This document shows positions 16,643 through 26,530 of a stretch of DNA of 64,000 nucleotides, one piece after another. Position numbers and translations under genes: made by a program. Location: positions 992,001 to 1,056,000 of the forward strand of contig NZ_CP163518.1 in NCBI RefSeq assembly GCF_041080625.1. Direction: 5' to 3'. Every line of letters starts with the position of its first letter. Positions within the stretch are counted from its first letter, which is position 1. Source of the DNA: Streptomyces sp. CG1. GTDB lineage: Bacteria > Actinomycetota > Actinomycetes > Streptomycetales > Streptomycetaceae. Below the pieces are notes generated by a model. The model was not told the DNA's origin. It was given only the letters and a program-made list of their open reading frames with translations, and ran no database searches.

Positions 16643-18135
16643 CCGGCCAGGCTCCTCACGCCGGCCGGCTGTGGCGGGGCTGCCGACTTCCGCTCCAGTA
16701 CGGGTAGTTCGAGGTAGATGGAGCGGAAGGTGTCGATGGTCCGGCGCAGGGTGAACTGGTCGATCACGCGCAGCCGGGCCGCCTCCCCCATCGCCCTGCG
16801 GCGCTCGGGGTCGCCCAGCAGTCGCATCGCCGCCGCGGCCATCCTGGCGGGGTCGCGCGGCGGGACGACGAGCCCGGTGTCTTCGACGGCCTCGCGTACG
16901 CCGCCGACGTCGGTGGAGACGGTGGCCCGGCCGCAGGACATGGCCTCGATGAGGGTGAACGGGAAGCCTTCGCTGATGCTGGAGAGCATCACGACGTTCC
17001 CGGCCGCGTAGGCGTCCTTGATGTCGTCGACCCGGCCCTCGAAGGTGACGGCGTCCGCATGCCCCAGCTCGGCCGCCAGTGCCTCGCAGCGCTCCCGGTA
17101 CGCCTCTCCGCCGCGCGGTGTGCCGCCGAACAGCCGCAGCCGGGCCTCGGGTATCTCGGCCCGGACCAGGGCGAAGGCGCGGATCAGGGTCTCCAGGTCC
17201 TTGATGGGGTCCACCCGGCCCGCCCAGCTGAGGGTCGGCACGTCGGGTTCGGGGCCGGCCGGCGGGAAGGCGGCGGGATCGACCCCGTTGTAGACCGTGC
17301 GGATGGCCTGCGGGTCGGCGCCGCCCTGCTCCTCCCAGAGCCGGTTGTAGCGGTTGCCCGGGGTGATCAGGGCGGCCTGGCGGTAGCTCTCCTCGGCGAG
17401 CAGCCGGAAGAAGCCCAGGACGACGGCCTTCACCGGCCAGCGGTAGGGGGCGGTGCGGTAGCCCAGGTAGCGCTCGCGCAGATAGACGCCGTGCTCGGTG
17501 AGCAGCAGCGGGACGTCATGGCGGGCCAGGCCGGCGAGTGCGGGCAGGACGGCGATGCCGCCGCTGACCGCATGGGCCACGCCGTGCCGGGGCGGTGGTG
17601 CGGCGAGCGGGCGCAGGGCGTGTTCCAGCAGGGCGGTGGCGGTGACCGCGTCGTGCAGGGTGGGCCGGGCCTCGCGGACGGCGAGGCCGGGGCGGTTCCA
17701 CACGCCGGCCAGGACTGCGATGGCCCGGTCCCCGCGCAGAAACGGGCTGAGCGTGCCCTCGGCCGCCGCCCCGGCCATGGTGTACAGCCCGGGGGCGAAC
17801 TGGTCCTCGGCGTGCGGGTCGAGCAGGGCGGTCAGGAAGCGTTCGTAGGCGGCGGCGAGCCGGCGCAGGGCGCGGCCCCGGGGCGGGCGGCCCTCCAGCG
17901 GCGGTCCCCACATGGGCACGGAGAGCACGTGCCGGACATGGGCGGGCAGGTCCCATACGACGGGTTCGCGTCCGGTGCCGGTGACGGCGACGACCTCGAA
18001 ATCGAGGTCGGGCATGCCCTGGACGAGCTGGTCGCACCAGACGCTGACGCCGCCGTGGCTGTGTGGGTAGGTGCCTTCGGTGAGCAGGGTGACGTGCGCC
18101 GCGCCGGGGCGGCGCACCTCGTGCTGAACGTGCAT
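16639..18135 (-). CDS. pelF: PelF-type GT4 glycosyltransferase
   Basis: A 498-residue cytosolic GT-B enzyme. The N-terminal VTLLTEGTYPHSHGGVSVWC with WCDQLVQGMPDLDF is the DUF3492 signature of PelF. It is followed by LLLTEHGVYLRERYLGYR. The C-terminal GT4 domain carries YNGVDPAAF, LSWAGRVDPIKDLETLIRA, the phosphate-binding GGTPRGGEAYRERC and the EGFPFTLIEAMSCGRATVST motif (E-x7-E type) that binds UDP-sugar. PelF in Pseudomonas polymerises the Pel polysaccharide from UDP-GalNAc/GlcNAc. The gene lies 113 bp after the deacetylase and overlaps the membrane-protein start, consistent with an operon read from about 20.4 kb downward. Confidence 0.9.
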   Translation of the reverse strand: MHVQHEVRRPGAAHVTLLTEGTYPHSHGGVSVWCDQLVQGMPDLDFEVVAVTGTGREPVVWDLPAHVRHVLSVPMWGPPLEGRPPRGRALRRLAAAYERFLTALLDPHAEDQFAPGLYTMAGAAAEGTLSPFLRGDRAIAVLAGVWNRPGLAVREARPTLHDAVTATALLEHALRPLAAPPPRHGVAHAVSGGIAVLPALAGLARHDVPLLLTEHGVYLRERYLGYRTAPYRWPVKAVVLGFFRLLAEESYRQAALITPGNRYNRLWEEQGGADPQAIRTVYNGVDPAAFPPAGPEPDVPTLSWAGRVDPIKDLETLIRAFALVRAEIPEARLRLFGGTPRGGEAYRERCEALAAELGHADAVTFEGRVDDIKDAYAAGNVVMLSSISEGFPFTLIEAMSCGRATVSTDVGGVREAVEDTGLVVPPRDPARMAAAAMRLLGDPERRRAMGEAARLRVIDQFTLRRTIDTFRSIYLELPVLERKSAAPPQPAGVRSLAG

Positions 18136-18248
18136 CGATGGGGCTCCACGGCCTCGGTGTGGGGTGATCGTGCGGGTCCCTGCGGGCAGCCGGGACCCGG
18201 GGCCGGTCGGGCGGCTGTCGCCGACCGGCCCCCGGTGCGGTGCGCCGT

Positions 18249-20378
18249 TCAGCTCTTCGGGGTGTACGGGACCTGCCGGGTCACGCCGGCCGGAACCTTG
18301 GTGCGCGGAGCCGGAGCGGTGGCCGCCGTGCCGGTGTGCGCGGTGACGGCCGGGGCGGCGACGGACGACGGAAGGGTGAAGGTGAGCGCCGTACCGGAGG
18401 AGGACGTCCAGCCGGACGTTCGGCCCGCGTAGGCGGTGCCGAAGGCGCTGCCGCCGAGGGTGGTGCCGGTGGGCAGGGTCACGGTGACGTAGGTGCCGGC
18501 GGGCGCCTGCACGGTGACGGTGTCGCCGATGCGGTACGCGGTGATCTGACCGGCGTGCACGGCGCCGGTCCAGGCTGCGCGGCGCTGCAGTTCGGTGCCG
18601 ATGTCCTTCATCCGCAGGTTGACCAGTGGGGTGTCGGCCGCGAACAGGGCGTCGTAGCCGTCGAGTACGCCGTTCAGGACCGGGTAGGCGATGCGGCCCT
18701 CGGCGAGGTTGGACTGGTGGATGAAGTGCGGCTTGGGGTCGCCCGAGAGCACATGGCCGAGGGCGATACGGGTCTCCAGCGGCACGATGTAGTCCTGGTA
18801 TCCGGTGCCGGTGTCGAGCGGGGCCGCGAGGCAGGTGGTCGTCGCCGGGTTGTCCTCGCAGATGCCGCTGCCGCCCTGGGCCCGGCTGGTGTAGAGCCAG
18901 TTGTACTCGTCGGCCTCCTCGCTCGCCTTCCCCGCGTTGTAGAAGACGTTCATCGGGTAGCGGGGGACGGTGACCGCCGGTCCGACCTGGCGCTGCTCGG
19001 GGTCACGGGAGTTGTCCGAGCCGAGCCACTTGACGCCGTTGTCCCAGAGCGCGGGCGCCAGGTTGGGGTTGTCGTCGGGCTGCTGCGGCAGGATCCGCAG
19101 TCCGGAGTGCTCACCGGTGACCAACTCGCCGGTGTCCAGCGGGAGTCCGGCGAGCTGGCCCCAGGCGCGGTTGGTGGCGATCTCGTAGTCGATGGTGGCG
19201 CGGCCGACCCACTTGGTGCTGCCGTCGGGGTTGGTCTGGCACTTCCAGGGCACGACCGTGGTGTCCTGCTGGCAGCCGAGGAAGGCGTGCGTGTAGGTGT
19301 GGTTGACCCAGCGGAACTGGTTCCGGTCGGCGATGAGCTTGTCGGCGAGCTGGTCGATGCCGTTGTTGTCCTCGCGCTGGTCGACGCTGCCCACGCCGTT
19401 GTAGAGGAGGTCGAGGGTGAAGCGGTGGCTGTTCTGCCAGGCGGTGGCGTAGTCGACGTCGGCCGGGGTCATCCGGATCGGGCTGGGCGTGACCGAGCTG
19501 TTGGTGCAGTCGACGTCGCCGGGCGTGCAGTTGAGCAAGGTGTCCCAGCGGTCGTCGGCGGCGAACACGTCGTCCACGTGCACGGCGAAGTAGTTGCGTG
19601 AGGCGCCGAGGTGGACCCCGCCGGTCATCCACTCCACGATGCCGCGGGACAGCAGCCGGAACTGCTCCTGGTACTGGTTGTAGACGAAGGTGACGACCAG
19701 CTCGCGCCGCCCGTCGTGCCGGTACTCGCCGACCAGCGAGCCCTGCTGGGAACTGCCGGGGACGGGGGCCTGGACGTACGGGGTGAAGTCGGCGCCGGGC
19801 GCGGGCGTCGACAGATAGGCGTAACTCTCGCCCACGGTCGGTGAGTTGTCCTCGAACGGCACCGCGCCCTTGAGGTAGCCGAAGGGGCCGGCCTTGCCTG
19901 CGTCGGTGACCTGGGCCTGCACGCCGTCGATGCTGCCGGAGTAGCCGCCGGAGGTCGGCACTTGCAGGCCGGCCTGGGGTCGGGCGTAGGTGTAGGCGTC
20001 GACCTGCGGGATGGCGTAGGTCTGCTCATAGGAGGCCAGCGCGGCCATCTCGGCGCTGCCGGCGGCGAACGGGTTGTCATTGGGCAGGACGACGGCCTGG
20101 TACTTGGCCCGCGGCCGGCCGTCGACGGTATCGGCGAGAAAGCCTGCGTCGATGGTGGGCCGCGTGGAGCTGGTGAGATCGACCTTGGTGTACGGCGTTC
20201 CGACGGCGTCGAGTTCGGCGGCGATGGCGTCGGTGGCCGGACCACCGTCGCTCACCACCAGGACTCTGAGGTCGATGCGTGGCGCGCTGGTGTCGGCCCG
20301 CGCCGGACCGGCCTGCAGGCCGAGCGCGGCGGTCAGCGCGCCCAAGGCCAGCGCGGTGGTGCGGATGGTCCGCTTCAT
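18249..20378 (-). CDS. Secreted polysaccharide deacetylase, Agd3/CE18-like
   Basis: A 709-residue secreted protein with signal peptide MKRTIRTTALALGALTAALG and cleavage after PARA. Residues 35-250 form a beta/alpha module starting IDLRVLVVSDGG, like the CBM-type N-terminus of the fungal deacetylase Agd3. The catalytic barrel carries HVDDVF with Asp269/Asp270 (NodB motif 1, base and metal) and NHTYTH with His360 and His364 (motif 2, HTxxH). The last 130 residues are a Thr/Ala-rich beta domain. Long, secreted and next to PelF and an Sph3-like enzyme, it probably N-deacetylates a GalNAc or GlcNAc polymer at the cell surface. Placement in CE18 is from motif layout, not a search. Confidence 0.75.
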   Translation of the reverse strand: MKRTIRTTALALGALTAALGLQAGPARADTSAPRIDLRVLVVSDGGPATDAIAAELDAVGTPYTKVDLTSSTRPTIDAGFLADTVDGRPRAKYQAVVLPNDNPFAAGSAEMAALASYEQTYAIPQVDAYTYARPQAGLQVPTSGGYSGSIDGVQAQVTDAGKAGPFGYLKGAVPFEDNSPTVGESYAYLSTPAPGADFTPYVQAPVPGSSQQGSLVGEYRHDGRRELVVTFVYNQYQEQFRLLSRGIVEWMTGGVHLGASRNYFAVHVDDVFAADDRWDTLLNCTPGDVDCTNSSVTPSPIRMTPADVDYATAWQNSHRFTLDLLYNGVGSVDQREDNNGIDQLADKLIADRNQFRWVNHTYTHAFLGCQQDTTVVPWKCQTNPDGSTKWVGRATIDYEIATNRAWGQLAGLPLDTGELVTGEHSGLRILPQQPDDNPNLAPALWDNGVKWLGSDNSRDPEQRQVGPAVTVPRYPMNVFYNAGKASEEADEYNWLYTSRAQGGSGICEDNPATTTCLAAPLDTGTGYQDYIVPLETRIALGHVLSGDPKPHFIHQSNLAEGRIAYPVLNGVLDGYDALFAADTPLVNLRMKDIGTELQRRAAWTGAVHAGQITAYRIGDTVTVQAPAGTYVTVTLPTGTTLGGSAFGTAYAGRTSGWTSSSGTALTFTLPSSVAAPAVTAHTGTAATAPAPRTKVPAGVTRQVPYTPKS

Positions 20379-20775
20379 GCGGTGAAGTCCCCTCCCCGGG
20401 CAGGGCTGAGTACGGCTCCGCGGAGCGGACCCACCCCCTTGCGTGACGCCGGCATCCCCCTCAGAAGCCGGTCGTCGACGCATCCGTCGCGTCACATGGT
20501 GATGGCCCTGTGTAGCTTTTGTGGTCGTATTACGAAACCTGACGGAAATCACAAGCATCCAACGCCCCCCGGAAGCAACCCCGTTGGCGTTTTTCCCGTC
20601 GCCCGCGCGATGGGGCACCGCGAACGGACGGATCCATTCCGCAGGCATGTCCGCAGTACGACGCACCGGCGGACCATAAGGGTCCGCCGGGCGAGGTGTG
20701 GATGGTCCGTGCCGCGCGGGACGTTGGGCGGGGAGGCCGGATCCCGTCCCCCGGGTCACGGAACCGGGGCGTCCG
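20379..20775. other. Intergenic region, leader of the exopolysaccharide operon
   Basis: About 400 bp without a coding frame of Streptomyces character. Positions 20505-20570 are A+T-richer than the neighbourhood (around CTTTTGTGGTCGTATTACG), which suits the promoter of the deacetylase-pelF operon on the minus strand. I find no clear operator palindrome or tRNA. Confidence 0.45.
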
Positions 20776-21303
20776 TCAGGCGCAGAGCACCCGCGTCTCG
20801 GGCGTGTAGACGGGCCCGCCGCTGGTGTTGGTGCTGTCACTGAACTCGGCGTAGTAGTACGAGTAGAAGCCGATGTTGCCGTTGCAGCCGGAGTCGGCGG
20901 CGATCTGCAGGGTCAGCGTGACGGTGCGACTCTGGCCGGGCGGGATGGTGGCGCCGTAGTTGCCGCCGAGGTTGCTCGGGCCGGTGCCGGAACAGGGCGT
21001 GGCGCCGGCGGCGGTGGCCAGACTGCAGCCGGTGAAGCTGTACTTCAGGTCCGGACGCTGCGTGGTCAGCCAGGTCGGTTCGATGGTCTGGTACACGAAC
21101 CAGACGTCGTAGGTCTTGTTATTGGTGATCGTCATCGACAGCTTCACGGCGCCACCGGGGGTGGCGGTGGCGCTGTCGGCGGCGAAGGCCAGGGCGGCCG
21201 GCGCGGGTACGGCGGCACCGGCGCCGGGGGCGAATCCGAAGACGGCCAGGACGAACGCGAGGCCGGCGGTGAGACCGAGACGCCTCATCAGAGGTGATCG
21301 CAT
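20776..21303 (-). CDS. Secreted beta-sandwich protein, unknown function
   Basis: A 175-residue precursor with signal peptide MRSPLMRRLGLTAGLAFVLA ending near GAGAA. The mature part reads like an immunoglobulin-fold module: GGAVKLSMTITNNKTYDVWF, then ATIPPGQSRTVTLTLQIA. Four Cys (Cys in FTGCS, ATPCS, SGCNG and VLCA) could form two disulfides. The second Met (start at 21288) is also possible. It lies before the repeat protein on the same strand, separated by a strong hairpin, so the two are probably separate transcripts. Function is not recognisable; it could be a cell-surface or binding protein. Confidence 0.7.
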   Translation of the reverse strand: MRSPLMRRLGLTAGLAFVLAVFGFAPGAGAAVPAPAALAFAADSATATPGGAVKLSMTITNNKTYDVWFVYQTIEPTWLTTQRPDLKYSFTGCSLATAAGATPCSGTGPSNLGGNYGATIPPGQSRTVTLTLQIAADSGCNGNIGFYSYYYAEFSDSTNTSGGPVYTPETRVLCA

Positions 21304-21707
21304 GGCCCGGGAGGCTAGGCACGCGATCGGCACGCCGTCTGCCCCACGGGAGAGCCTCCGCGCAGCGGTCGGCCGAAAGTGTTCACCTCGTGAAGAACTC
21401 GTGAGGAATTCGCGGCGGAGGCTCGGGGGGCGCATTCCCGCACCCCGCGGGCGGGTGTCGGGCGGGCCGGGGCGGGCGCGTCGGGCGGGTGGTGCGGCGG
21501 TCGGGGTATTGGCGGGGACGAGACGCCTCACGTTCCGCGGAACGTGGCCTACCGGTTGTGTACGGGGGCACTTCTCGGCCAACTGCCGTTTTCTGGCCGT
21601 GTGTTGGCAAAGCGGCAAGGCCGCCCGGTACGGGGCGGCCTTGCCATCTCTCACGGATCTTCCGGCTTCTTTCAGCCGGTCGGCGTCACCGCCGCTCACA
21701 CATCCAA
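21304..21707. other. Non-coding interval holding a terminator
   Basis: Some 400 bp between two secreted-protein genes on the same strand. The part near 21610-21650 is a perfect hairpin (listed separately) downstream of the repeat-protein gene. The remainder presumably holds the promoter of the secreted beta-sandwich gene. No other gene is visible. Confidence 0.5.
21614..21645 (-). terminator. Strong intrinsic-type hairpin after the repeat protein
   Basis: GGCAAGGCCGCCC (21614-21626) pairs perfectly with GGGCGGCCTTGCC (21633-21645), a 13-bp stem with a 6-base loop. It lies 62 bp downstream of the repeat-protein stop codon on the minus strand. A T-tract is absent, typical of high-GC actinomycetes. 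Confidence 0.75.
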
Positions 21708-22835
21708 CTAGTCGTCGTCGCCTCCCTCGTGGCCCTCGTGGCCCTCGTGGCCCTCGTGGCCCTCGTGCTCCTTGTGGTGCTCCACATGCGGCATCTCGGG
21801 CTTTACCGGGTGCTGCGGGGACTCGGGCTTCACGGGGTGCTGGGGGTACTCGGGCTTCACCGGACGCTGCGGGTACTCCGGCTTCACCGGACGCTGCGGA
21901 TACTCCGGCTTCACCGGACGCTGCGGATACTCCGGCTTCACCGGACGCTGCGGATACTCCGGCTTCACCGGACGCTGCGGATACTCCGGCTTCACCGGAC
22001 GCTGCGGATACTCCGGCTTCACCGGACGCTGCGGATACTCCGGCTTCACCGGACGCTGCGGATACTCCGGCTTCACCGGACGCTGCGGATACTCCGGCTT
22101 CACCGGATACTCGGGCTTGACCGGGCGCTGGGGGTACTCCGGCTTCACCGGATACTCGGGCTTGACCGGGCGCTGGGGGTACTCCGGCTTCACCGGGTGC
22201 TGCGGATACTCCGGCTTCACCGGACGCTGCGGATACTCGGGTTTCACGGGGCGCTGCGGATACTCCGGCTTGACCGGATACTCGGGCTTGACCGGGCGCT
22301 GGGGGTACTCCGGCTTCACCGGACGCTGCGGATACTCCGGCTTCACCGGATACTCGGGCTTGACCGGGCGCTGGGGGTACTCCGGCTTCACCGGATACTC
22401 CGGCTTCACCGGGCGCTGGGGGTACTCCGGCTTCACCGGACGCTGCGGATACTCGGGTTTCACCGGACGTTGCGGGTACTCGGGCTTGACCGGGTGCTGC
22501 GGATACTCCGGCTTCACCGGGCGCTGGGGGTACTCCGGCTTCACGGGGCGCTGCGGATACTCCGGCTTCACCGGAAGAACAGGCTTCTCCGGATGAGCCG
22601 GATACTCCGGCTTCACCGGGGCGAAGGGCTTCTCGGGATGAGCCGGGTATTCGGGCTTCATCGGAGACGTGGGCTTGTCCACGTGACGCGGGTGTGCGGG
22701 TTCGTTCGGGTACGGGGGCGGCGTGGTGCGGTCCTGGGCGTAGCCGGCTCCCGCGTTCGCCAGCGTGGCTGCGGCCAGCGCGGCAGCTGTGGCAGCCGAC
22801 GCCAGAACGGATCGCCGTCGCGGCGATGTCGTCAT
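21708..22835 (-). CDS. Secreted KPEYP-repeat protein with His/Glu-rich tail
   Basis: A 375-residue precursor starting MTTSPRRRSVLASAATAAAL behind GAGGAG. The RRR plus hydrophobic region ending AGAGYAQD is a signal peptide, possibly Tat-like. After a short PPPYPNEP lead, the mature chain is about 30 copies of KPEYP, mostly in the nonapeptide VKPEYPQRP with some six-residue KPEYPV units, so every third or so residue is Pro. It should form a stiff polyproline-type rod. The tail HHKEHEGHEGHEGHEGHEGG then DDD is a likely metal-binding or acidic cap. There is no sorting motif or membrane anchor. Lys-Pro-x-Tyr-Pro repeats recall mussel adhesive protein decapeptides, but homology is not claimed. A cell-surface or matrix role is inferred. 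Confidence 0.8.
   Translation of the reverse strand: MTTSPRRRSVLASAATAAALAAATLANAGAGYAQDRTTPPPYPNEPAHPRHVDKPTSPMKPEYPAHPEKPFAPVKPEYPAHPEKPVLPVKPEYPQRPVKPEYPQRPVKPEYPQHPVKPEYPQRPVKPEYPQRPVKPEYPQRPVKPEYPVKPEYPQRPVKPEYPVKPEYPQRPVKPEYPQRPVKPEYPVKPEYPQRPVKPEYPQRPVKPEYPQHPVKPEYPQRPVKPEYPVKPEYPQRPVKPEYPVKPEYPQRPVKPEYPQRPVKPEYPQRPVKPEYPQRPVKPEYPQRPVKPEYPQRPVKPEYPQRPVKPEYPQRPVKPEYPQRPVKPEYPQHPVKPESPQHPVKPEMPHVEHHKEHEGHEGHEGHEGHEGGDDD
21880..22600 (-). repeat. 27-bp coding tandem repeat array
   Basis: The repeat-protein gene is built from a 27-bp unit (TCCGGCTTCACCGGACGCTG plus CGGATAC on the plus strand) with 18-bp short variants. Copies between about 21890 and 22110 are identical or nearly so, while flanking copies differ at third positions. 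This indicates recent expansion by slippage or unequal crossing over in the middle of the array. Confidence 0.9.
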
Positions 22836-23119
22836 ACTCTCCACTCTCCTCGACTTGGGTCAGAGCTCTATGACGTCTGGTCAGTCCCAAGGGCTCGATA
22901 GTGGAATGATCAGGAAATCGCAGCCTCGAATAACGCTCCGGTGGCGAGAAGCCACCGGATGGGGTAGTGCAGCACACCGGTTGGCCCCGCCCGCTCAACT
23001 CGTTGCTTCCCGCTGCTGGTCCGCGAGACCTACCGGGCGGTATACAGACCCAGTCGAACGCACGAGTGGCGCACTCCGGTGCGCCGACCGGGCGATACAC
23101 CGGCTCAGGGGGAGGATTC

Positions 23120-24037
23120 ATGGCGAACGACACACGTTCGGCGGACGGTACGAGAGTCCGGCGGCGGGCTGCCGTGGTGGCGGCGGCGCTGGGCGGGTGT
23201 GCCCTCGTCGCGGCCTCGACGACACCGGCCGCCGCGCACCCCGCCGGACCCGGCCGCGATGTCCGTTACGTGGCTCTCGGCGACTCCTACACCTCGGGCC
23301 CGGGCATCCCGGGCCAGGTGGACGCCAACTGCGCGCGCTCCGACCACAACTACCCCACATTGGTCGCGGCACAGCGGCAGGTGACCGCCTTCACGGACGC
23401 CAGCTGTTCCGGCGCGACCACCGCGGAGATGTGGCAGGCGCAGGGCACCAACAAGCCCCAACTCGACGCAGTAGGGCGCGCCACGGATCTGGTGACCGTC
23501 CAGATCGGCGGCAACGACGTCGGATTCGGCCCGATCATCAGCACCTGCGCCCACCTCGCCGCCCAGGACCCGACGGGCAACCCCTGCGAGCGCTCGTACC
23601 AGGCGCCCGGCTACGACCAGCTCACCCTCGCGATCGTACGGACCGCGCCGAAGGTCGACCGGGTGCTGCGGGCCGTACACGCCCGCGCTCCGCACGCGCG
23701 CGTGCTGGTCGTCGGCTACCCGGACCTGCTGCCCGACGACGGCAGCGGCTGCTTCCCGCAGGTCCCCTTCGCGCGGAAGGATTTCGCCTATCTGCGCGAC
23801 ACCGAGAAGCGGCTCAACCTGATGCTGCGCGTGGTGGCCGGCCTCAATCGGGCGGAGTACGTCGACACCTACAGCCCGACGATCGGCCACGACATGTGCA
23901 AGGCACCCGCGGACCGCTGGATCGAACCGCTCCAGCCGGCCGCGCCCGCGGCCCCGGCCCACCCGAACGCCCAGGGGGAGCAGGCCATGGCGCGGGCGGT
24001 CCTGACCCGGCTGGACGAGGGACACCGGCACGGCTGA
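23120..24037 (+). CDS. Secreted SGNH-family lipase/esterase
   Basis: A 305-residue precursor behind GGGGGAGG. The signal peptide covers RVRRRAAVVAAALGGCALVA to TPAAAHP. Block I is YVALGDSYTSGPGIPG with the catalytic Ser of GDSY. Block II is the SGAT region, block III is TVQIGGNDVGF with the oxyanion Gly and Asn, and block V is APAHPNAQGEQAMA, where the expected Asp of DxxH reads A-x-x-H before the catalytic His. Six Cys suggest three disulfides, as in Streptomyces SGNH lipases. It should hydrolyse extracellular acyl esters or phospholipids. The gene converges with pgm across a hairpin. Confidence 0.88.
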   Translation: MANDTRSADGTRVRRRAAVVAAALGGCALVAASTTPAAAHPAGPGRDVRYVALGDSYTSGPGIPGQVDANCARSDHNYPTLVAAQRQVTAFTDASCSGATTAEMWQAQGTNKPQLDAVGRATDLVTVQIGGNDVGFGPIISTCAHLAAQDPTGNPCERSYQAPGYDQLTLAIVRTAPKVDRVLRAVHARAPHARVLVVGYPDLLPDDGSGCFPQVPFARKDFAYLRDTEKRLNLMLRVVAGLNRAEYVDTYSPTIGHDMCKAPADRWIEPLQPAAPAAPAHPNAQGEQAMARAVLTRLDEGHRHG

Positions 24038-24056
24038 ACCGGCACTGCGAGCAGGC

Positions 24057-24089
24057 GGCGGCCACCGGTACGCGATGCCGGAGGCCGCC
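24057..24089. terminator. Bidirectional hairpin between SGNH and pgm genes
   Basis: GGCGGCC-A-CCGG (24057-24068) pairs with CCGG-A-GGCCGCC (24078-24089) around a 9-base loop, with one A/A mismatch. It lies between two convergent stop codons and can serve both. Confidence 0.7.
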
Positions 24090-24099
24090 GTACGACGTC

Positions 24100-25740
<1,641 letters not shown>

Positions 25741-25899
25741 GGGTCCGTTCCTCCGCATCGTCGGATCGATCGCTCACCGCCCATCCTTGCTCGTCAGGGC
25801 CCTGACACGCGAGTGCGCCCCGCCTTATGATCCGGTGCTCCGATCTTCGCGCCGTACTGCCGCCCGGGCAGGACGCCTTCCCCAGACAGGTCTTCCACC

Positions 25900-26520
25900 G
25901 TGACCGGATCCACCGCCCAGGCCCCTTGGTGCCTCGCTCGCTCCGCCCAGTTCGCCGTGGCGGCGGCGGCCGGGGCCGAGTGGGTCCGGGCGCTCAAGGT
26001 CCGCGCCCATCTGCTGCATCCGGCGGCCTCTACGGCCGCCGAGGCCGCCCGGGTGTCGATGATCTACGTCTATGTGATGACGGTGGCGGTCGTGCTGTTC
26101 CTGGTCTGGTTCGACCGCTGCCGGCGCAACGCCGAACGCCTCTCGCCCGGTGCGGTGCGCGGCTCAGCCACGTGGGCCGTGCTCGCGTGGCTGATCCCGG
26201 GCATCAACTTCTGGGCACCGCGCGGGCTGCTGCTCGACGTGCGGCGCGCGAGCGGCCCCGCCGGCGCGGACCCGGGCCACGGGGACCTGCTCGTCAGCGC
26301 GTCGTGGGCGGCCTGGCTCGGGCATGCGGTGCTGTCCCTGGTGGGCACCCAGGTGGCGGGCGGCACCTCGCTGCCGCTCCTCGTGGCGGCGCAGGCCCTC
26401 GACGTGGCGGCCGCCGCCCTGGCGGTCACCCTGATCGAGCACATCACGAAGCGGCAGGCCGCCGGGCTGCGCACCGCGGAGCCGGTGCCCGCGCCGGAGG
26501 GCCTGCCGCACGCCTCGTAG
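25900..26520 (+). CDS. DUF4328 membrane protein
   Basis: A 206-residue GTG-started protein. Four membrane helices are predicted: around residues 15-35, YVYVMTVAVVLFLVWF, the region ATWAVLAWLIPGINFW, and helices in the C-terminal half. WFDRCRRNAERLSPG and WLIPGINFWAPRGLLLDVRR are the DUF4328 signature (WFxRxRxNA and the P-x-x-N-x-x-x-P-R loop). The first two helices flank a soluble loop. No enzymatic motif is known for the family. It is convergent with the chitosanase with only 10 bp between stop codons. Confidence 0.8.
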   Translation: MTGSTAQAPWCLARSAQFAVAAAAGAEWVRALKVRAHLLHPAASTAAEAARVSMIYVYVMTVAVVLFLVWFDRCRRNAERLSPGAVRGSATWAVLAWLIPGINFWAPRGLLLDVRRASGPAGADPGHGDLLVSASWAAWLGHAVLSLVGTQVAGGTSLPLLVAAQALDVAAAALAVTLIEHITKRQAAGLRTAEPVPAPEGLPHAS

Positions 26521-26530
26521 CGCCCGCGGG

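Noticed and set aside
20500..20575. Operator or riboswitch upstream of the deacetylase
   Set aside because: A+T-rich promoter-like sequence is present, but no dyad or conserved RNA motif could be supported.
21880..22600. Regular repeats resembling a CRISPR array
   Set aside because: Units are contiguous 27- and 18-bp coding repeats without unique spacers and keep one reading frame.
21489..22901. Repetitive plus-strand protein LHRTLRILR
   Set aside because: Antisense of the KPEYP-repeat gene, whose strand carries a Shine-Dalgarno and a signal peptide.
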